Assembly (NCBI GenBank): GCA_029203185.1
Contig: CP119310.1
Location: forward strand, 186,001-250,000
Length of the DNA stretch: 64,000 bases
From: Candidatus Chryseobacterium colombiense
GTDB taxonomy: Bacteria; Bacteroidota; Bacteroidia; Flavobacteriales; Weeksellaceae
Reading direction: 5' to 3'
Part shown: positions 1-7,677 of the stretch, piece by piece
How the letters are laid out: every line of letters begins with the position of its first letter
How positions within the stretch are numbered: position 1 is the stretch's first letter
The notes under the pieces: generated by a model
Told to the model about the DNA's origin: nothing
Databases searched by the model: none
What the model saw: the letters and a program-made list of their open reading frames with translations, nothing else
Made by a program: the position numbers and the translations under genes

Positions 1-70
1 TTAAATTAAACTTTTCATCCGTCAGATCAGGAAGAGTCTTGTGGAAATATTTTTTTAAGATTTCTGACAT
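1..70 (-). CDS. N-terminal fragment of an unidentified protein, possibly a Crp/Fnr-type regulator
   Basis: An open frame begins with ATG at position 70 and runs off the left edge of the window with no stop (23 codons visible). The fragment starts MSEILKKYF and continues with a short polar stretch (LTDEKFN). This resembles the N-terminal helix that precedes the cyclic-nucleotide-binding fold in flavobacterial Crp/Fnr regulators, but 23 residues cannot settle the family. It is divergent from the epimerase gene starting at 201, so the 130-bp interval should hold both promoters. Confidence 0.4.
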   Translation of the reverse strand, partial: MSEILKKYFHKTLPDLTDEKFNL

Positions 71-163
71 TTTAAAATAGAAATTATGTTTAAAATTAAT
101 TCTTTTTAATGAAATTGTCGTGAAATTGTGTCAAATGACCTATTTTTAAGGATACACTAAAGC

Positions 164-171
164 TACATTTG
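164..171 (+). promoter_or_regulatory. Promoter -7 element of the epimerase gene
   Basis: TACATTTG fits the Bacteroidota -7 consensus TAnnTTTG and lies 29 nt upstream of the ATG at 201. No clear -33 TTG was found. Confidence 0.5.
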
Positions 172-200
172 TAGTATAAATTTAACACAATACATATAAT

Positions 201-1094
201 ATGAAAGTTTTTGTAACAGGAGCTTCAGGATTTGTAGGCTCTGCAGTCGTAAAAGAATTAATAGCAAACGGACATCAGGTAACAGGACTTGCCCGATCCG
301 AAGAATCTGCGAAATCTATTTTGGAAGCCGGAGCAGAAGTCTTGAGAGGAGACCTGGAAAGTTTTGAGATCCTGCAAAAAGGTGCAAGAGAAGCAGATGG
401 GGTTATTCATACCGCTTTCATTCACGATTTTTCAGATTATGAGACCAATGCGCTCAAAGATGAAAAAGCGATCGAAGCCATGGGAGAGGTATTGAAAGGA
501 ACCGATAAGCCGATTGTGGTTACAGGCGGAACCCTTGGATTACCGCTTATTGATGGGAAAATTACGGAAGAAAGCAAAGCACCGGAAGAATCAATCCGAT
601 TTTCTGAAAAAGCTTTTGTGAGCTTAACCGAATCGGGTGTTAAAGCATCGATTGTTCGTCTTTCGCCAAGTGTCTACGGAAACTCTGAACAGGGTTTCAA
701 AGGTGGTTTTGGATTGATGATTGCAGAACTGGCGAAAGCGAAAGGAACAGCAGCTTATATAGAAGAGGGAGCTAATGTTTGGCCTGCTGTTCACCGTTTG
801 GATGCTGCAAAACTGTTTCGTTTAGCCCTTGAAAAGGGAGAGAAAGGATCGAGATACAATGCCGTTAGCAATGATAAACAGTTATCCATGAAAGAATTTG
901 CAGAATATATTGGTGGAAAACTCAATATTCCGGTACAGTCTTTTTCAAGAGAGGAAGCTTCACAATATTTTACATGGATGACGTATTTTGTGCAGGAGAA
1001 TTGTCCGGCAACAAGTGTACAGACCCAGGAAAAACTTGGTTGGAAGCCTTCTGAAAAAAGTTTTGTTGAAGAATTGGATCAGTACTTCTTTTAA
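201..1094 (+). CDS. NAD(P)-dependent epimerase/dehydratase, extended or atypical SDR family
   Basis: This 297-residue protein has the SDR nucleotide-binding motif TGASGFVG at residues 6-13, followed by an alternating Rossmann pattern. A conserved SPSVYG segment stands where SDR enzymes place the active-site Tyr, but the usual YxxxK lysine is not obvious. That points to an atypical SDR (NmrA or 3-beta-HSD-like group) and leaves the substrate unknown. Length is normal for the family. The gene is monocistronic, with its own TAnnTTTG promoter at 164 and a strong hairpin terminator at 1102 shared with the convergent trpA. It is divergent from a possible regulator at 1-70, which might control it (inference). 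Confidence 0.85.
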   Translation: MKVFVTGASGFVGSAVVKELIANGHQVTGLARSEESAKSILEAGAEVLRGDLESFEILQKGAREADGVIHTAFIHDFSDYETNALKDEKAIEAMGEVLKGTDKPIVVTGGTLGLPLIDGKITEESKAPEESIRFSEKAFVSLTESGVKASIVRLSPSVYGNSEQGFKGGFGLMIAELAKAKGTAAYIEEGANVWPAVHRLDAAKLFRLALEKGEKGSRYNAVSNDKQLSMKEFAEYIGGKLNIPVQSFSREEASQYFTWMTYFVQENCPATSVQTQEKLGWKPSEKSFVEELDQYFF

Positions 1095-1101
1095 AAGATA
1101 G

Positions 1102-1139
1102 GCAGTCTTATTTCCTGAGAAATAAGACTGCTTTTTTTT
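1102..1139 (+). terminator. Rho-independent terminator between epimerase and trpA
   Basis: Perfect 13-bp stem (1102-1114 with 1119-1131), 4-nt loop, then eight T on the plus strand. It ends the epimerase transcript. The stem also lies just past the trpA stop codon on the minus strand and may serve the trp operon, although the minus-strand T run is weak. Confidence 0.85.
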
Positions 1140-1872
1140 AGTTCTTTATGCTTTTGATAAAGCTTTCTGCTTTCTGCTTCCAATTTTGATTTTCTAAAAG
1201 GATTTTCACAAAAGCAGTTCCAATGATTCCGCCGTCTGCTTTTTCGGTTACGCTTTCAAAATCTTCTTTAGATTTAATTCCAAAACCGATCATAACCGGA
1301 TTTTTTAATGGAAGAGCAGCCAATCGGGAAAGATATTCCTCATTTTTTAATACGGTATTTTCGTTTCCTGTAGTAGAGGAAGAGCTTACTGCATATAAAA
1401 AACCTGAACTTAAAGAATCCAGATACAGAATTCTTTCGTCTGAAGTTTCCGGGGTTACCAAAAATGTGAAATTTAAATGATGTTTTTCTAAAGTTTTTTG
1501 ATAGTTTTTTTCAAACTCAATAGGAGGTAAATCAGGTAAAATGAGCCCTGAAACTCCACTTTCAGCACATTCATGACAAAATTTCTCAAAACCAAAACTT
1601 AAAACAGGATTGATGTATCCCATTAAAATAATCGGGATTTTTATTTTGTCTTTACTGGATTTTAACTGTGAAAATAGTTTTTCAATTGTCATTCCGTTTT
1701 TCAACGCCAGTTCATGAGCCTGCTGAATAACAGGTCCGTCTGCAACAGGATCAGAATAGGGCATTCCGATTTCAATTATATCTGCTCCGGAATCCTGAAT
1801 GGTTTTTATAATATCGGCCGTATCTTCCAGTTGTGGAATTCCTGCCGTGAAGTATATGTTTAGTTTTTTCAT
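1138..1872 (-). CDS. trpA: Tryptophan synthase alpha subunit
   Basis: Converts indole-3-glycerol phosphate to indole and glyceraldehyde-3-phosphate within the TrpA2B2 complex in the cytoplasm. The 244-residue TIM barrel shows the signature IEIGMPYSDPVADGP at residues 33-47, containing the catalytic acids equivalent to E. coli Glu49 and Asp60 (here Glu34 and Asp45). The C-terminal phosphate-binding GIIGTAFVK is present. The N terminus is shorter than in enterobacterial TrpA. It is the last gene of the trp operon, 126 nt after trpB. That gap holds a four-copy heptamer repeat and a stem-loop element, and so differs from the tight spacing elsewhere in the operon. Confidence 0.97.
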   Translation of the reverse strand: MKKLNIYFTAGIPQLEDTADIIKTIQDSGADIIEIGMPYSDPVADGPVIQQAHELALKNGMTIEKLFSQLKSSKDKIKIPIILMGYINPVLSFGFEKFCHECAESGVSGLILPDLPPIEFEKNYQKTLEKHHLNFTFLVTPETSDERILYLDSLSSGFLYAVSSSSTTGNENTVLKNEEYLSRLAALPLKNPVMIGFGIKSKEDFESVTEKADGGIIGTAFVKILLENQNWKQKAESFIKSIKN

Positions 1873-1880
1873 GTTTTGAA

Positions 1881-1908
1881 AGTTAGAAGTTAGAAGTTAG
1901 AAGTTAGA
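1881..1908 (+). repeat. Heptamer tandem repeat upstream of trpA
   Basis: Four perfect copies of AGTTAGA in a row, followed by a partial AGT. The array sits 8 nt upstream of the trpA start codon on the opposite strand, inside the trpB-trpA gap. The 7-bp period is shared with other arrays in this operon. Confidence 0.9.
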
Positions 1909-1920
1909 AGTGTTGGGATT

Positions 1921-1997
1921 TGTCATTCTGAATGAAACGAAGTGTAATGAAGAATCTCAATCATCATAGCACAGATTCTTCCTTCGTCGGAATGACA
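1921..1997. repeat. REP-like imperfect palindrome between trpB and trpA
   Basis: The outer arms TGTCATT (1921-1927) and AATGACA (1991-1997) are complementary, and the inner arms GAAGAATCT (1949-1957) and AGATTCTTC (1973-1981) are also complementary. Together they form a long branched hairpin of about 77 nt. The layout resembles dispersed extragenic palindromes of flavobacterial genomes. It ends one base before the trpB stop codon. Confidence 0.7.
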
Positions 1998-1998
1998 T

Positions 1999-3189
1999 TT
2001 AGCTGTAATTTTTCATTTCTTTTAGATACGTTTCCATATCCTTATCACCGCGGCCACTTAAACAAATGACAACAACATCTTTTTCATTAAATTCTTTTTT
2101 ATCTAAAACAGCCAGAGCATGAGCACTTTCCAATGCAGGAATGATGCCTTCCAGTTTTGTGAGTTCAAATGCAGATTCTAAAGCCTCATTATCATTGATA
2201 CTAAAAAATTCAGCCCGTTTTTCTTTAAATAAATGGGCGTGAAAAGGACCGATTCCCGGATAATCCAGTCCGGCAGAAATGGAATGAGGTTCAATAACCT
2301 GACCATCTTCTGTCTGCATGACCAGGCTTTTACTGCCATGTAAAACACCTAAAGTCCCTAGAAAGGTTGTTGCTGCAGATTTTCCTGAATCTACACCAAA
2401 ACCTCCGGCTTCTGCTGCGATGATCTTTACATCTTCTTCCTCTACAAAATGATAAAAAGTTCCTGCCGCATTGCTTCCGCCTCCTACACAGGCAATAACA
2501 TAATCCGGATTTTTTCTTCCCGTTTGTTCGAAAAGCTGTTCTTTGATCTCCTTTGAAATAATACTCTGAAATCGGGCAACCAAATCAGGAAAAGGATGAG
2601 GCCCGACCACGCTTCCGATGACATAATGCGTCGTTGCTGGATTATTGATCCAGTCTCTTAAAGCTTCATTGACCGCATCTTTTAATGTTTTTGAACCTGA
2701 AGTGGCAGCGATAACTTCTGCTCCCAGCATTTTCATTCTTGCCACATTCGGAGCCTGTCTCTGAATATCGATTTCTCCCATATACACAATACATTCAAGG
2801 CCTAACAAAGCACAGGCTGTAGCAGTAGCGACACCATGTTGCCCGGCTCCGGTTTCCGCGATGATCCTGTTTTTACCAAGACGTTTTGCCAGTAAAACCT
2901 GCCCCAGAGCATTATTGATCTTGTGAGCTCCGGTGTGATTCAGGTCTTCTCTTTTTAAGTAGATCTGAGTATGGTATTTCTGACTTAAATTTTTAGCAAA
3001 ATATAAAGGAGTAGCTCTTCCGACATAGTTTTTTAATAAATCCTGATATTCTTTTTGAAAATCCTCAGATTCAATGATTTTAAGATAGTTTTTCTGTAGT
3101 TCTTCTACATTCGGATAGAGCATTTCCGGGATGAAAGCTCCGCCGAATTCTCCATAATATCCATATTCATCGGGGTTTTTATAATTCAT
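1999..3189 (-). CDS. trpB: Tryptophan synthase beta chain
   Basis: PLP enzyme that joins indole and serine to form tryptophan. The 396-residue protein has the PLP lysine in NHTGAHKINN (Lys90), the glycine-rich phosphate-binding CVGGGSNAAG and the N-terminal segment GEFGGAFIPE. Length is typical of TrpB1, the form that pairs with TrpA. It follows the GNAT gene by 4 nt, so the two are co-transcribed. A palindromic element directly after the stop separates it from trpA and may lower trpA expression or stabilise the upstream mRNA (inference). Confidence 0.98.
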   Translation of the reverse strand: MNYKNPDEYGYYGEFGGAFIPEMLYPNVEELQKNYLKIIESEDFQKEYQDLLKNYVGRATPLYFAKNLSQKYHTQIYLKREDLNHTGAHKINNALGQVLLAKRLGKNRIIAETGAGQHGVATATACALLGLECIVYMGEIDIQRQAPNVARMKMLGAEVIAATSGSKTLKDAVNEALRDWINNPATTHYVIGSVVGPHPFPDLVARFQSIISKEIKEQLFEQTGRKNPDYVIACVGGGSNAAGTFYHFVEEEDVKIIAAEAGGFGVDSGKSAATTFLGTLGVLHGSKSLVMQTEDGQVIEPHSISAGLDYPGIGPFHAHLFKEKRAEFFSINDNEALESAFELTKLEGIIPALESAHALAVLDKKEFNEKDVVVICLSGRGDKDMETYLKEMKNYS

Positions 3190-3193
3190 TTCT

Positions 3194-3739
3194 TTATTCT
3201 TTAGTAATTAAATATGCATTGTTCTTATCGCTCAGCAGATTGAGCTGTTCTTTTCTTTTTGTTGAAACATTAAAAATCAAAATATCATCGTCCTCCGAAT
3301 TTATCCATTCTGATCCTGTATTTTCTTTGATCGCTTTACCTTTATCATATAATATTTCAACATTACATTTTTCATAAAACGGACGAAGCTCCTGATGACA
3401 GAATCCAATAGTCTCTATATTATTTTTGGCTACATAGTCTCTGAAATACTCAACAAGCTTAGCTCCATATCCTTTTTTCTTCTGGGCAGCAACAAGTCCG
3501 ACAGCTTCTGCAAAGGGTAGCTGTATTCCTGATATTTCCAATACAAAATCGTAATTAACACGAATGAGTGACAGTATATTTTTATCAGCATCCAATAAAA
3601 AATGAAATGTTGAATTTTTGAAGAATGTGCGGAAATAATCAGACTTCATTGAGTTCCATGATGAAATATCCCAAAGCTGAAGAATATGTTCAATTTCCGT
3701 TTCGGTTAATTCGCTGGTCTGTTTTATCTGATATTCCAT
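3194..3739 (-). CDS. GNAT-family N-acetyltransferase inside the trp operon
   Basis: The 181-residue protein has a GNAT core: a beta-alpha-beta stretch ending in the acetyl-CoA pyrophosphate loop QKKKGYG (residues 86-92), followed by an amphipathic helix, and a later FCHQELRPFYEKC segment typical of the GNAT C-terminal half. The substrate is not predictable. It lies between trpF (38 nt upstream) and trpB (4 nt downstream) on the same strand and so should be co-regulated with tryptophan synthesis. Any role in Trp metabolism is inference from position alone. Confidence 0.8.
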   Translation of the reverse strand: MEYQIKQTSELTETEIEHILQLWDISSWNSMKSDYFRTFFKNSTFHFLLDADKNILSLIRVNYDFVLEISGIQLPFAEAVGLVAAQKKKGYGAKLVEYFRDYVAKNNIETIGFCHQELRPFYEKCNVEILYDKGKAIKENTGSEWINSEDDDILIFNVSTKRKEQLNLLSDKNNAYLITKE

Positions 3740-3777
3740 ATTAATAATGTTTTTTCTTTGGCGTATTTTTAAGTTCT

Positions 3778-4413
3778 CTATACTACAGATGATATAAATC
3801 TTTTTATTTTGGCGGTGTCTTTATCGCCGGGTTTTGTTTCGAATTTTGAATTGATATCCAGTGCGAATGGTTTCTGCTTCAGTTGCTCAAGATTTTCTAT
3901 GTTTTCTTCTGAAATACCACCGCTCAGAAAATAGGGAAGTGGAATTTCAAGAGTATTTAAAATATTCCAATCGAAAGTTTTTCCGGTACCGCCAAATGCT
4001 TTGCTGTCTGTGTCAAATAAGAAATAATTGATGATTGATCGGTTTTGGTTGATGTATTTTTGTAATTCATTAAGAGGTTGATTTCCTATTCTGACCACTT
4101 TAATTATTTTAATCTTTGGATTAATTTTTTCTTTTAATTTAATCATAAAGTCTTCATTTTCATCTCCATGAATCTGGATTAAATTTAAATCTGCTTTTTC
4201 GGATATTTCAGTAATTCTTTCAATACTTTCGTTTACAAATACACCAACTTTTCCCTGATGACCTATCTTCGAAATTTCTTCTAAACTCAGATGATTCAAA
4301 ACATATCGCGGGGATTGTTCATAGAAAATAAAGCCAAGAAAGTCTGTGTTCAAAGAAATCAATTCCTTAACCTGATCTAATCTTGTCAAACCGCAAACTT
4401 TAATTTTAATCAT
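3778..4413 (-). CDS. trpF: Phosphoribosylanthranilate isomerase
   Basis: Isomerises N-(5-phosphoribosyl)anthranilate to CdRP, the third step of the pathway. The 211-residue TIM barrel begins with KVCGLTR, placing the catalytic cysteine at residue 7. The catalytic aspartate lies in FLFDTDSKAFGGTGKTFDW, followed by the phosphate-binding LSGGI. The start codon overlaps the trpC stop by one base (TAATG), which suggests translational coupling. TrpF is separate from TrpC, unlike the fused enzyme of enterobacteria. Confidence 0.97.
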   Translation of the reverse strand: MIKIKVCGLTRLDQVKELISLNTDFLGFIFYEQSPRYVLNHLSLEEISKIGHQGKVGVFVNESIERITEISEKADLNLIQIHGDENEDFMIKLKEKINPKIKIIKVVRIGNQPLNELQKYINQNRSIINYFLFDTDSKAFGGTGKTFDWNILNTLEIPLPYFLSGGISEENIENLEQLKQKPFALDINSKFETKPGDKDTAKIKRFISSVV

Positions 4414-5195
4414 TATTTAATTCTTGTATTGGAAATAAATTCTTCAAATGCCCGAGCTGGATTTGTATTTTTCATAAAATATTCACCCATTAAAAATCCG
4501 TCAAATCCTTTTTCTTTTAAATAATTGAAATCAGCAATACTGTAAATGCCACTCTCTGCTACAGATACTATATTTTCCGGAAGAAGGTTTTTCAGTTCTA
4601 CAGAATGCTGCAGATCAACTTTAAAATCTTTTAAATTCCGGTTGTTGATGCCTACCAAATCTATGCTGGAGTTATAATGTTTTAGTTCTTCTTCGGTATG
4701 GATCTCCAGCAATATTTCCAACCCCAATTCATGAGAAAGCTTGGTAAATTCCAACGTCTGTTGTGGAGAAAGACAGGCAGCAATAAGTAATACAACATCT
4801 GCTCCCATACTTTTTGCTTCATAAAACTGGTACTCGTTGATCATAAAATCTTTCCGAAGAATCGGAATATTAATATGGTTTCGGACCTTTACAATATCTT
4901 CAAAACTTCCTCCGAAAAAATCTTTATCTGTTAAAATTGAGATTCCGCTTGCTCCGAAACTTTCGTAAGCGGATGCTACTTCTAATGGTGAAACTTTATC
5001 ATTAATGATTCCTTTGGAAGGAGATTGCCTTTTAAATTCTGCAATAATTCCGGATTTTGATTTTATAGTTTCGTTTAAAGAATAGGTTTCTCTTTCGAAA
5101 AATTCTGAATCTTTCAGCTGTTGCAAAGAAATTTTTGATTTTGAATCCGAAATTTCCTGTTTTTTTCTTGTTATGATTTTATCTAAAATGTTCAT
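4413..5195 (-). CDS. trpC: Indole-3-glycerol-phosphate synthase
   Basis: Closes the indole ring by converting CdRP to indole-3-glycerol phosphate. The 260-residue barrel shows AEFKRQSPSKG (catalytic Glu53 and Lys55), SILTDKDFFGG and the general-acid lysine in LRKDFMIN (Lys115), then VGINNRNLKDF and VAESGI near the C terminus. The length is normal for a monofunctional enzyme. It starts 9 nt after the unknown gene at 5205 and is coupled to trpF by TAATG. Confidence 0.97.
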   Translation of the reverse strand: MNILDKIITRKKQEISDSKSKISLQQLKDSEFFERETYSLNETIKSKSGIIAEFKRQSPSKGIINDKVSPLEVASAYESFGASGISILTDKDFFGGSFEDIVKVRNHINIPILRKDFMINEYQFYEAKSMGADVVLLIAACLSPQQTLEFTKLSHELGLEILLEIHTEEELKHYNSSIDLVGINNRNLKDFKVDLQHSVELKNLLPENIVSVAESGIYSIADFNYLKEKGFDGFLMGEYFMKNTNPARAFEEFISNTRIK

Positions 5196-5204
5196 CTCCA
5201 GATT

Positions 5205-5588
5205 TTAATCGTTTATCGGTAAGTTCAGTTCAACAGTTTCGTCACTGTAATAGATCTTTATTCTGTTTTCAAGAAATTCATTCTTTTTGAAATGAACTGT
5301 TGAAAGCGCTTTATAAGGAAGTTTGATCATTGAAAAAGTGTTGAAATTGATTAAAAAACTATTTCCTTCTGCAGGAATAAAAATATATTTTGAATCTGGT
5401 GATTCGAATTGAAATTCTTCTAAATTAAAATTCAATCTGTTCCATTTGTTTTCAAAATACTTCTGGGAAAGATTCTTGCCATTTATATAGAGTTCAGCAA
5501 CATGCAACTCTCGGCCGTTATTAGGCTCGTCATATCCAATAATTTTCAATTCGATCTTTCTGTTTTTAGATTGATAAAGTGTTTTCAT
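5205..5588 (-). CDS. Uncharacterised 127-residue protein in the trp operon
   Basis: I do not recognise a family. The ATG at 5588 was chosen because it falls one base after the trpD stop codon; an upstream in-frame start at 5600 would overlap trpD by 11 nt. The protein has no signal peptide or membrane segment. It is rich in alternating hydrophobic and polar residues, which suggests an all-beta soluble fold. It is tightly spaced between trpD and trpC, so it must be transcribed with them. The name of the neighbours is the only hint to function. Confidence 0.75.
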   Translation of the reverse strand: MKTLYQSKNRKIELKIIGYDEPNNGRELHVAELYINGKNLSQKYFENKWNRLNFNLEEFQFESPDSKYIFIPAEGNSFLINFNTFSMIKLPYKALSTVHFKKNEFLENRIKIYYSDETVELNLPIND

Positions 5589-5589
5589 T

Positions 5590-6579
5590 TTAGACACCAA
5601 TTAATTGATTCAAACTATTGAGTGCTTTACCATCAAACAAACTTTCTTTCGCCAAATTCAAACAATTCTCATAGTTTCCAAACTTATTGGTATGATGCAA
5701 TGCAACTGCAGCATTGGCCAAAACAACCGCATTTTGCGATTCTGTACCTTTCCCTTCCAAAATATTCCTGAAAATTTTTGCGGTTTCCTGAGTGTTTTTG
5801 CCGGCTTCTATGCTTTGAGGAGTAACGGCTGAAAAACCAAGTTCTTCCGGTGAATAGATTTTTTCTCCTCCTTTTGTAATAATCTTGCTGTCCTGTGTTA
5901 AGCTTATTTCGTCATAACCATCCATTCCGTGAACCAAAATGAAATCTTTTTCATCTTTTTGCAGCAGGTACTGATATATTCTTGCAATTTCCAGATTGTA
6001 TGTTCCAATCATAGAATATTTTGGTTTTGCAGGATTCACCAAAGGTCCGAGAAGATTGAAAAACGTTCTCAGACCTAAAGATTTTCTTAATGCTACAACA
6101 GATTTTAGAGCAGGATGAAAATAGGGAGCATGTAAAAAGCAAATATTGGTTTTTTGCAGATCATCATTTAATTCTTCCGAACTAATTTTGAACTGGTATC
6201 CCAGCTCTTCTAAAAGATTGGAAGCTCCGGTAATTGTTGAAGCACCATAATTTCCGTGTTTAATTACCTTTTGTCCTGCTCCTGCAATTACGAAACTTGC
6301 CAACGTAGAAATATTGATCGTATTTTTTCCATCACCGCCGGTGCCTACAACATCAATGGCATCACTTACATCTAAATCTAAGGGTACCGCCATTTGTAAT
6401 AGTGCTTCTCTAAAGCCTTCCAGCTCCGGTAATGTGATGTTTCGCATCAGGAAAATACTGATGAAGGCAGTAACTTCTGTTGCATTGAACTTATTTTGAG
6501 CTATTTCAATCATGATGGCCTTTGCTTCAGATTTGGACAAAGTGTAGTGATTGAAAAGATATTGCAGAATTTCTTTCAT
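5590..6579 (-). CDS. trpD: Anthranilate phosphoribosyltransferase
   Basis: Transfers the phosphoribosyl group of PRPP to anthranilate. The 329-residue protein has the PRPP-binding GTGGDG (residues 79-84) followed by NTINIST, the KHGN motif (107-110) and the anthranilate-binding region around GASTITGASNLLEELG. Length is typical for a protein not fused to TrpG. The 85-nt interval to trpG carries degenerate copies of the TTGGTTG heptamer. Confidence 0.97.
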   Translation of the reverse strand: MKEILQYLFNHYTLSKSEAKAIMIEIAQNKFNATEVTAFISIFLMRNITLPELEGFREALLQMAVPLDLDVSDAIDVVGTGGDGKNTINISTLASFVIAGAGQKVIKHGNYGASTITGASNLLEELGYQFKISSEELNDDLQKTNICFLHAPYFHPALKSVVALRKSLGLRTFFNLLGPLVNPAKPKYSMIGTYNLEIARIYQYLLQKDEKDFILVHGMDGYDEISLTQDSKIITKGGEKIYSPEELGFSAVTPQSIEAGKNTQETAKIFRNILEGKGTESQNAVVLANAAVALHHTNKFGNYENCLNLAKESLFDGKALNSLNQLIGV

Positions 6580-6589
6580 AGTAGTAATT

Positions 6590-6672
6590 GTTGTTGGTTA
6601 GCTGTGATTGGTTGTTGGTTTTATAGCAGTTTGGAATTTTTCTATCAACTACAACCAAAATCTATCAACCAA
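6590..6672 (+). repeat. Degenerate TTGGTTG-type repeats between trpG and trpD
   Basis: The gap contains TTGTTGGTTAG, then TTGGTTGTTGGTT around 6609-6620, and, after a short spacer, inverse-oriented copies such as TCAACTACAACC and TCAACCAAG. The forward and inverse copies could pair into a loose hairpin. They share the 7-bp unit found inside trpG and at the end of trpE. Confidence 0.6.
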
Positions 6673-7276
6673 GTAAAAAATTTTTGATAATCATTTCCCC
6701 ATCTGGAGTTAAAATACTTTCAGGGTGATACTGAACACCGTGAACATCATAGGTTCTGTGTTTTAAACTCATAATCATTCCTTTACTGTCTGTACTGGTA
6801 ATTTCCAGTTCTTCAGGGAAATTTTCAGGATTCACTGCCCAACTGTGATATCTTCCGACTTCCAGAGTCTGTGGCAAATCGTTAAAAAGTTTATGTTCAC
6901 TGGTTTGGATGGCTTCTGTAGCAACACCGTGATAAATTTCGCTGAGGTTGATTAAACTTCCTCCGAAAGCTTCTGCAATTGCCTGCTGACCAAGACAAAC
7001 GCCTAAAATACTCTTCGTGGGAGCATATTCTTTAATGACATCCAGTAAAATTCCGGCTTCTTCAGGAATTCCCGGACCGGGTGAAAGAATGATTTTATCA
7101 TATTTTTCAATTTCTTCCAGTTTAATTTCATCATTTCTTACCACATCAACTTTTGTATTCAAAATTCTTTCGATCATTTGAACCAAATTATAAGTGAAGC
7201 TGTCGTAATTGTCGAAGACTAGAACCTTGGTTGTTGGTTGTTGGTTATTGGTTGTTGGGTTTGAAATATCTGTCAT
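6665..7276 (-). CDS. trpG: Anthranilate synthase component II (glutamine amidotransferase)
   Basis: Supplies ammonia from glutamine to TrpE. It is a 203-residue class-I amidotransferase with nucleophile Cys94 in GVCLGQQ and the His184/Glu186 pair in QYHPES. The first 17 residues (MTDISNPTTNNQQPTTK) are unlike TrpG, which normally begins almost directly with the VLVFDNYDSF strand; they are encoded by a heptamer tandem repeat. The ATG at 7276 overlaps the stop of the four-helix-bundle gene (TAATG), and no other start codon lies between the repeat and the domain, so the repeat must be translated. A gene shared with folate synthesis (pabA role) cannot be excluded. Confidence 0.96.
   Translation of the reverse strand: MTDISNPTTNNQQPTTKVLVFDNYDSFTYNLVQMIERILNTKVDVVRNDEIKLEEIEKYDKIILSPGPGIPEEAGILLDVIKEYAPTKSILGVCLGQQAIAEAFGGSLINLSEIYHGVATEAIQTSEHKLFNDLPQTLEVGRYHSWAVNPENFPEELEITSTDSKGMIMSLKHRTYDVHGVQYHPESILTPDGEMIIKNFLLG
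7227..7259 (+). repeat. Heptamer tandem repeat within the trpG coding region
   Basis: Read on the plus strand, the unit TTGGTTG occurs four times in tandem (third copy TTGGTTA), plus a partial fifth copy. On the coding strand it gives the Pro/Thr/Asn/Gln-rich residues 6-17 of TrpG. Because 7 is not a multiple of 3, gain or loss of one unit would shift the trpG frame. Confidence 0.9.
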
Positions 7277-7629
7277 TATTTTGTTTTGTAATAATTAATA
7301 AATCCGTTTAATAACTTTTTGCAAAGTGTAATCTGATTTGAAATTGTTGCTAGTTTTTCATCATTTATATATTCTAAATCTAATGATAAATAGAATTGGG
7401 TTTCAAGTTCAAAAAGAGAACCCCTTGCAATAAAAAGAAAATGTATTGTTTCTTTGGATGTATTTCTTCCACAACCTTCTGCAATATTTGAAGGAACAGA
7501 AACCGCACATCTTCTCATCTGATTTGTCAATCCAAAAATTTCTTCCTTGGGATAATTTTTTGTTGAATCATAAACAAGTTTTGTTAGTTTTCTCGCTTCA
7601 ATCCAAACATCTAAATTCTTATATTCCAT
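7276..7629 (-). CDS. Four-helix-bundle protein (23S rRNA intervening-sequence family, S23)
   Basis: This 117-residue protein shows the family pattern: the N-terminal LDVWIEARKL, then FGLTNQMRRCAVSVPSNIAEG and a C-terminal helix with ARGSLFELETQ. Members are common in Bacteroidota, often encoded within rRNA intervening sequences or near repeats, and form small oligomeric bundles of unknown role. The ATG at 7629 was preferred over a TTG at 7653 because the family starts at this point and the upstream part is made of repeat sequence. It lies between trpE and trpG, which is unusual, and its stop overlaps the trpG start. Confidence 0.88.
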   Translation of the reverse strand: MEYKNLDVWIEARKLTKLVYDSTKNYPKEEIFGLTNQMRRCAVSVPSNIAEGCGRNTSKETIHFLFIARGSLFELETQFYLSLDLEYINDEKLATISNQITLCKKLLNGFINYYKTK

Positions 7630-7649
7630 ATTTATGTTTTTAAAATCTA

Positions 7650-7677
7650 TCAACTAACAACAATCAACTAACAACTA
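7650..7677 (+). repeat. Heptamer repeat spanning the trpE stop codon
   Basis: Read on the minus strand the units are TTAGTTG, TTAGTTG, ATTGTTG and TTAGTTG. The array encodes the last residues of TrpE (LVVS), its TGA stop at 7664, and the untranslated lead-in to the four-helix-bundle gene. Confidence 0.85.

Noticed and set aside
1881..1908. CRISPR array
   Set aside because: The units are 7 bp, directly adjacent and without spacers, and no cas genes are present.
7630..7653. Extended N terminus of the four-helix-bundle protein from TTG at 7653
   Set aside because: The extra residues come from heptamer repeat and an A/T-rich gap, and the family begins at the ATG at 7629.
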